In this document: positions 5,503 to 8,882 of the stretch, one piece after another | How positions within the stretch are numbered: position 1 is the first letter of the stretch | How the letters are laid out: each line of letters opens with the position of its first letter | NCBI GenBank assembly: GCA_900541475.1 | Contig: UQJV01000059.1 | Coordinates: 1-8,882, forward strand | DNA from: an uncultured Collinsella sp. | Lineage (GTDB): Bacteria > Actinomycetota > Coriobacteriia > Coriobacteriales > Coriobacteriaceae | Direction: 5' to 3' | Length of the DNA stretch: 8,882 nt | Translations under genes and position numbers: made by a program | Notes under the pieces: generated by a model | Told to the model about the DNA's origin: nothing | Databases searched by the model: none | What the model saw: only the letters and a program-made list of their open reading frames with translations

Positions 5503-5985
5503 TTAGCGCAGCAGCTCGGTGAGGTTGCGCTTAAAGCGGGCGCGGTCTTCACTGGTGAAGGCTGCCGGCCCGCGGGTGCGACCGCCGGCGCGACGCACCT
5601 TCTTTTCCTCGTGGCGAATAAACAGCTGCATGTCGATGGTCGCCTTGTCGTACACGCGCCCGCGCACACCGATTGCGGCGGCATTGCGGCCGAGCACCAT
5701 GCTCGCCAGGCCAATGTCCTGCGTCACGACCACGTCACCCGCCTGCAGACGTTCGACAATGGCAAAGTCTGCGCTGTCGGCGCCTACGCTCACATCGAGC
5801 GTGGTGACCCAAAAGCCGCGTCGTGCGTGCTCGGCATCGCGCGGATCGTCGCGGCGAATGTGCCGCTCCAGGTTTTGCGTGCTGTTGCCGGCGATAACCA
5901 CGGCGACGCCCGCCCGCCGCGCGCAGTCGATCGACTCGCGCGTGACCGGGCAGGCGTCGGCATCAATAAAGAGCGTTCTTTGCAT
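5503..5985 (-). CDS. yaiI: YaiI/YqxD family (DUF188, UPF0178) protein
   Basis: A 160-residue soluble protein, full length for the family. Diagnostic blocks are DADACPV (8-14), GADSAD (68-73), VVTQDIGLA (86-94) and the C-terminal GP-x2-FTSEDRARF (139-151). The fold is thought to be PIN-like, with acidic residues that could hold a metal, but the biochemical role is not established, so a nuclease activity is only a guess. The ATG directly abuts the TAG of the preceding HdeD-like gene and there is no strong ribosome site of its own, so translation is probably coupled to that gene. The two form a short operon ending in the terminator that follows. Gene symbol is by family resemblance. Confidence 0.9.
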   Translation of the reverse strand: MQRTLFIDADACPVTRESIDCARRAGVAVVIAGNSTQNLERHIRRDDPRDAEHARRGFWVTTLDVSVGADSADFAIVERLQAGDVVVTQDIGLASMVLGRNAAAIGVRGRVYDKATIDMQLFIRHEEKKVRRAGGRTRGPAAFTSEDRARFKRNLTELLR

Positions 5986-6588
5986 CTAGTGCACCAGCTT
6001 GCCAAAGCGGATAGCACGAATAATCAGCGTCACGCCAAACACCAGGAGTGCAGCGCCGGTAAAGATGACGAGCATCTTGGCCGACCACAGCGGGTAGATG
6101 AACACGAACACGCCGGCGATGATGGAGAGCGCACCGCTCAGGATGGCGAGGGCGCGGTTGGACGAAAGCTCGGACTCCAGAATGGACATAACACCTTCGA
6201 CGATCCAGCCAAAGCCAGCCACGACCACCACGAGCGTGGTGAGCGTCGCGGTCGAGAAGGCCTGATTGCGCAGGATTATGACGCCGCCCAGAATGATGAG
6301 CAGGTTGGAGATGATGCTCGTCACGCGCCAACCGGCGGGCAGCAGCGGCTCAAAAATGGCGGTGAACAGCCTGACGCCAGCTGTGATCACAAAGTAGAAG
6401 CCCAAGACGGTCGTCAGGAAGACGAGGGACTTGGCGGGCGCAAACAGCAACGCGATGCCGGCAAGCAGTGCGATGACGCCCGTGACGGCGTAGATCCAGC
6501 GCACGGCCTTGATTGCCTTGCCTGCCATGCTTTTCTCGTCAAATCCAAACAAATTTGACTGCTGGTCGTCGTTCTTAAAGATGCCCAT
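5986..6588 (-). CDS. HdeD/DUF308-family membrane protein
   Basis: A 200-residue, six-helix inner-membrane protein of the HdeD family (DUF308), with predicted segments near 31-50, 55-75, 88-107, 115-136, 146-166 and 171-192 arranged as three helix pairs. E. coli HdeD contributes to acid resistance at high cell density; the mechanism is not known, and the function here may differ. The short N-terminal tail (1-29) is polar. Start chosen at the ATG preceded by AAAGGAG five bases away; an in-frame ATG at 6621 would add 11 residues without a comparable ribosome site. The stop codon touches the ATG of the DUF188 gene. The upstream gap with the divergent nitroreductase gene carries inverted repeats. 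Confidence 0.88.
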   Translation of the reverse strand: MGIFKNDDQQSNLFGFDEKSMAGKAIKAVRWIYAVTGVIALLAGIALLFAPAKSLVFLTTVLGFYFVITAGVRLFTAIFEPLLPAGWRVTSIISNLLIILGGVIILRNQAFSTATLTTLVVVVAGFGWIVEGVMSILESELSSNRALAILSGALSIIAGVFVFIYPLWSAKMLVIFTGAALLVFGVTLIIRAIRFGKLVH

Positions 6589-6593
6589 GAGGT

Positions 6594-6600
6594 CTCCTTT
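6594..6600 (-). promoter_or_regulatory. ribosome binding site of the HdeD-like gene
   Basis: AAAGGAG on the minus strand, five bases before the ATG at 6588. It selects this start over the upstream in-frame ATG at 6621. Confidence 0.82.
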
Positions 6601-6620
6601 CCACGTGGCGTTTGCCGTCA

Positions 6621-6675
6621 TTGTTGTTTTTGCGGCGTATGCCGCAGTTGCTACAACAAGTATCGCCTAAAGGCG
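6621..6675. repeat. nested inverted repeats in the HdeD/nitroreductase divergent gap
   Basis: TTGTTG (6621-6626) and CAACAA (6654-6659) flank a perfect hairpin TGCGGC-GTAT-GCCGCA (6631-6646). Next to it is a separate palindrome CGCCT-AA-AGGCG (6664-6675). They lie 30-90 bases upstream of the HdeD-like start, where leader RNA or operator sites would be expected. The rest of the 261-base gap (6589-6849) holds a short palindrome TTAGA-TTT-TCTAA (6809-6821) near the nitroreductase start. I could not identify convincing -35/-10 pairs for either gene. Confidence 0.45.
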
Positions 6676-6849
6676 CTGACGTATGGGTCGGGGAGGGCGA
6701 AGTGTAACCCAAAGGCCCCGATTTGTTCTCGTTGTTCCCCATGTCGCGTTATTCTATTTAACAGGTGTAGAACATTGCGGCTCTGTTCGTTATTGTCTGC
6801 GTTTTAGGTTAGATTTTCTAAGAACAATTGGCTTGTATTGGGGGTCTCT

Positions 6850-7521
6850 ATGAACGAAGCTGTTCCCGCGGCGCCGTCGAGTGCGGAGTCGATGGCAAAG
6901 CAAGGCTGTGAAAAGCTTGGCTTGGATACGTTTGATGCGCTGGTTCGTCGCGCTCGCACATGCCGCCGTTTTGACGAGTCCATGCGCGTGCCGCGCGAGT
7001 TTTTGCTCGAGCTGGCAGAGCTGGCGCACCTGGCTCCCTGCGGCGCTAATGCTCAGCGTCTGCGTTTTCATGTGGTGAGCGGTGCTGAGGACTGCGCGCG
7101 TGTATTTGATGAGCTCGCGTGGGCCGGTGCGCTCAAGGATTGGTCGGGTCCCAATGAGGGCGAACGCCCGACCGGCTACATCGCAGTTCTTGCCGAGCGC
7201 ACCGTTCCCGGCAAGCCCGCCGCGCCTATCACCGAGGTCGACACGGGCATCGCGGCTCAGACGATGATGCTCGCCGCGCGCAGCGCAACGCCCGAGGTGG
7301 CGGCTTGCATGTTCAAGGCCTTTACGCCCCGCGCAATCGATGCCATGGGGCTCGATAACGACAGATACGAGCTCAAGCTGATCATGGCTTTTGGCGTGCC
7401 AGCCGAGACACAGGTGATCGACGCGATCGACTCCAACCCGGATGGTTCTATCAATTACTGGCGCGACGAGGCGCAGGTGCACCACGTTCCCAAGCGTCCG
7501 CTTGCCGACGTGCTGCTGTAG
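6850..7521 (+). CDS. nitroreductase-family FMN protein
   Basis: A 223-residue protein of the nitroreductase superfamily, which uses FMN and NAD(P)H to reduce nitro compounds, quinones or flavins; usually a soluble homodimer. Recognisable parts are the N-terminal RRARTCRRFDES (33-44) with the FMN-phosphate-binding Arg cluster, APCGANAQRLRF (62-73), DTGIAAQTMMLAAR (131-144), and the C-terminal YWRDEAQVHHVPKRPLADVL block (203-222). The physiological substrate cannot be read from sequence. ATG start is preceded by GGGGG about five bases upstream; an in-frame TTG four codons earlier is less likely. Divergent from the HdeD-like gene. The phosphatase genes follow 84 bases downstream on the same strand, separated by a hairpin. 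Confidence 0.88.
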   Translation: MNEAVPAAPSSAESMAKQGCEKLGLDTFDALVRRARTCRRFDESMRVPREFLLELAELAHLAPCGANAQRLRFHVVSGAEDCARVFDELAWAGALKDWSGPNEGERPTGYIAVLAERTVPGKPAAPITEVDTGIAAQTMMLAARSATPEVAACMFKAFTPRAIDAMGLDNDRYELKLIMAFGVPAETQVIDAIDSNPDGSINYWRDEAQVHHVPKRPLADVLL

Positions 7522-7554
7522 TTGCGTGCCATTTCGGCGTGATCCGGCGGCAAA

Positions 7555-7590
7555 ACCACCACAAAGGTGCCTGGCCCCCTTTGTGGTGGT
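7555..7590. repeat. strong hairpin between nitroreductase and phosphatase genes
   Basis: Perfect 13-bp inverted repeat ACCACCACAAAGG (7555-7567) / CCTTTGTGGTGGT (7578-7590) with a ten-base loop. On the plus strand, the direction of the flanking genes, no T run follows (GCGAGAGG), so it is not a normal intrinsic terminator for the nitroreductase. The minus-strand reading ends in TTTTG, but no minus-strand gene is there to terminate. It may be a REP-like dispersed element or an mRNA-processing or stability structure. It ends five bases before the phosphatase ribosome site. Confidence 0.7.
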
Positions 7591-7595
7591 GCGAG

Positions 7596-7601
7596 AGGAG
7601 G
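7596..7601 (+). promoter_or_regulatory. ribosome binding site selecting a GTG start
   Basis: AGGAGG four bases upstream of the GTG at 7606. It sets the phosphatase start right before ADLYLVRHG and excludes the longer frame that would run back through the hairpin. Confidence 0.82.
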
Positions 7602-7605
7602 GCGT

Positions 7606-8148
7606 GTGGCCGATCTGTATTTGGTGCGACATGGGCAGACTGAGCTCAATGTGCAGAACATTTTGCAGGGCTGGCACGATTCGCCGCTTACGGCGCGCGG
7701 GCGCGAGCAGGCGCTGGCGACGCGCGCCGCGTTTAAGGCGCGTGGCATCTCCTTTGACCATGCGTATTCGTCTCCGTTGGGTCGGGCACGTCACACGGCC
7801 GAGCTGATTGTTGGCGAGGACCTTCCCATAGAGCCGGTCGACGACCTGCGCGAGTGGCGCCTGGGCTCGCTGGAAGGCACATCAAATCGCGATATGCCGC
7901 CGCAGCCCTGGGGTGATTATCCGGTGGCCTTTGGTGGCGAGTCGGAAGGCGAGCTTCGGGCGCGCATGGTTGCGGCACTGACTCGTATTATGGCTCGACC
8001 GCAGCACGATTGTGTGCTTGCGGTCTCCCACGGCTCTGCCTGCCATGAGTTTCTTAGATGCGTGACCGGCGGGGGAGAGCAACCCGACAACGGTGCCGTG
8101 CTTCAATTTGGCTATTTCGACGGGGCGTTTTCGCTCTTGGGTTGGTAA
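7606..8148 (+). CDS. histidine phosphatase superfamily protein (phosphoglycerate mutase-like), copy 1
   Basis: A 180-residue soluble protein of histidine phosphatase branch 1. The nucleophile motif is LVRHGQT (6-12) with His9 as the phosphorylated residue and Arg8; the second conserved Arg is Arg60 in SSPLGRA; the acid/base Glu83 lies in LREW; and the C-terminal His142 sits in VLAVSHGS. All core catalytic residues are present. The length fits the small GpmB/CobC/PhoE-like phosphatases, which act on varied phosphoesters; the substrate is not predictable. Start is GTG at 7606, supported by AGGAGG and by family length. A paralogue follows after 17 bases, so the two are co-transcribed. Confidence 0.9.
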   Translation: MADLYLVRHGQTELNVQNILQGWHDSPLTARGREQALATRAAFKARGISFDHAYSSPLGRARHTAELIVGEDLPIEPVDDLREWRLGSLEGTSNRDMPPQPWGDYPVAFGGESEGELRARMVAALTRIMARPQHDCVLAVSHGSACHEFLRCVTGGGEQPDNGAVLQFGYFDGAFSLLGW

Positions 8149-8165
8149 CAAACGAAAGGACCCCT

Positions 8166-8801
8166 ATGAATAAAGATCTGTATCTGGTCCGTCATGGACA
8201 AACGATATTCAACCTTAAACGCATCATTCAGGGTTGGAGTGACTCGCCGCTCACGCAGTTGGGCTGCGAGCAGGCGGCGCGCGCCGGTATGTTTTTGCGC
8301 GCACGTGGCATTGAGCCCGACCACGCCTACACCTCTACGCTGCACCGCACCGAGCAGACCATCGCCAGCCTGTGGCCGGGTCTTGCCTACGAGCGCCTTG
8401 ATGGCCTGCGCGAGTGGTATTTTGGCGACTTTGAGGCCGAGCGCGTGATGCTGATGCCCGTGCGTCCGTGGCGTGACTTTTATCGTCAGTTTGGCGGCGA
8501 GGGGCAGATGCAGGTGCGCGAGCGCATGGTGGCGACGTTGACCGATCTTATGCGACGCCCAGACCATTCGTGCGTGCTCGCGGTGAGCCATGCCTCGGCA
8601 ATCAAGGAGTTTTTGGACCACGTGAGGGGCGCGGCGGCCGACGAGCACGAGCGCGTGCCGGGCAACTGTTCGGTGCTGCATTTTGCGTTTGACGATGCGA
8701 CCGATACGTTTGGCCTGGTCGAAGTCTTTACGCAGGAAGATTATGCGCGCGAGCTGGGGCTTGAGCCGCTCGTGGCTGCCGCGGGTCCGCAACGCGGGTA
8801 G
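8166..8801 (+). CDS. histidine phosphatase superfamily protein (phosphoglycerate mutase-like), copy 2
   Basis: A 211-residue paralogue of the preceding gene. Catalytic set: Arg9, His10 and Gly11 in LVRHGQT, Arg61 in TSTLHRT, Glu83 in LREW, and His142 in VLAVSHAS. Shared blocks with copy 1 include DLYLVRHGQT, DSPLT, DHAY, LREW, and CVLAVSH followed by EFL. It differs by a C-terminal extension of about 25 residues that ends Ala/Gly-rich. AAAGGA five bases before the ATG gives a firm start; a longer open frame reaching back into copy 1 has no such site. The pair looks like a tandem duplication that has since diverged, probably with different substrates. Confidence 0.9.
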   Translation: MNKDLYLVRHGQTIFNLKRIIQGWSDSPLTQLGCEQAARAGMFLRARGIEPDHAYTSTLHRTEQTIASLWPGLAYERLDGLREWYFGDFEAERVMLMPVRPWRDFYRQFGGEGQMQVRERMVATLTDLMRRPDHSCVLAVSHASAIKEFLDHVRGAAADEHERVPGNCSVLHFAFDDATDTFGLVEVFTQEDYARELGLEPLVAAAGPQRG

Positions 8802-8853
8802 CGCGGGCGTGGCGATGCGGATCGCCGACATCATTGTTCGATGCGAAAGGGGC

Positions 8854-8882
8854 GGGGATGCATGCATGGGCATTGCATCCCC
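8854..8882 (+). terminator. hairpin at window edge, likely terminator of the phosphatase operon
   Basis: GGGGATGCA (8854-8862) and TGCATCCCC (8874-8882), nine perfect pairs with an 11-base loop, 52 bases after the second phosphatase stop. The window ends at the last stem base, so a following T run cannot be seen. A smaller hairpin GGCGAT-GCGG-ATCGCC (8811-8826) lies between the gene and this one and has no T run. Confidence 0.5.

Noticed and set aside
5611..6558. Plus-strand open frame of 315 codons rich in His, Asp and Gln
   Set aside because: Its composition comes from reading the membrane protein and DUF188 gene backwards; the opposite strand has two recognised families.
6793..6821. TTGTCT followed by TTCTAA as a nitroreductase promoter
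   Set aside because: The -10 matches consensus at only two positions; too weak to call.
6790..7794. Minus-strand open frame of 334 codons opposite the nitroreductase
   Set aside because: It is antisense to the nitroreductase and the start of the first phosphatase and crosses the intergenic hairpin; Arg/His-rich shadow.

Overview
The window is a GC-rich (roughly 60%), densely coded bacterial segment. Codon use, short intergenic gaps, good AGGAG-type ribosome sites and the protein flavour suggest a Coriobacteriia actinobacterium, most likely a gut Collinsella-like organism. That assignment is inference from overall resemblance; there is no rRNA or marker gene here. I see no tRNA, rRNA, CRISPR array, insertion sequence, phage gene or origin.

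Layout. (1) 84-2855, minus strand: a zinc/cadmium-type metal export operon. In transcription order it holds an ArsR/SmtB repressor, a free-standing 72-residue heavy-metal-associated (HMA) metal-binding protein, and a P1B-type ATPase that lacks its own HMA domain. Three near-identical 20-bp operators serve it: one inside the TTGACA/TATACT promoter of the repressor gene, one in that gene's leader, and one directly in front of the ATPase. (2) 2968-4081, minus strand: a DEDDh 3'-5' exonuclease-like protein with an unrecognised N-terminal region and a clear intrinsic terminator. (3) 4151-5421, plus strand: a predicted 10-TM heavy-metal exporter (ArsP_2/DUF2899 type) with a His-rich loop, preceded by a promoter overlaid with an 18-bp direct repeat at 30-bp spacing, and followed by a compound terminator. 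(4) 5464-6600, minus strand: an HdeD/DUF308 membrane protein followed, stop codon abutting start codon, by a YaiI/YqxD (DUF188) protein and its own terminator. (5) 6850-8882, plus strand: a nitroreductase-family flavoprotein and then two tandem paralogous histidine phosphatases, ending in a hairpin at the window edge.

How the genes work together. The repressor has the complete SmtB/CzrA-type alpha-5 zinc site (D106, H108, H119, E122), and the ATPase has the TM7 Lys / TM8 Asp pair typical of Zn/Cd/Pb pumps. Regulator, metal-binding protein and pump therefore point independently to the same metals. The metal exporter at 4241 is a second candidate metal-efflux gene but does not carry the same operator, so it is probably controlled by something else. 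The exonuclease, DUF188, HdeD-like, nitroreductase and phosphatase genes look like ordinary chromosomal housekeeping or stress genes with no visible link to metal export.

I did not find a clearly new multi-gene system. The items most worth a second look are the operator architecture, the separate HMA protein paired with a Lys-rich ATPase N-terminus, the direct repeat in front of the metal exporter, the Glu substitution in the exonuclease motif II, and the strong hairpin without a U-tract ahead of the phosphatases.
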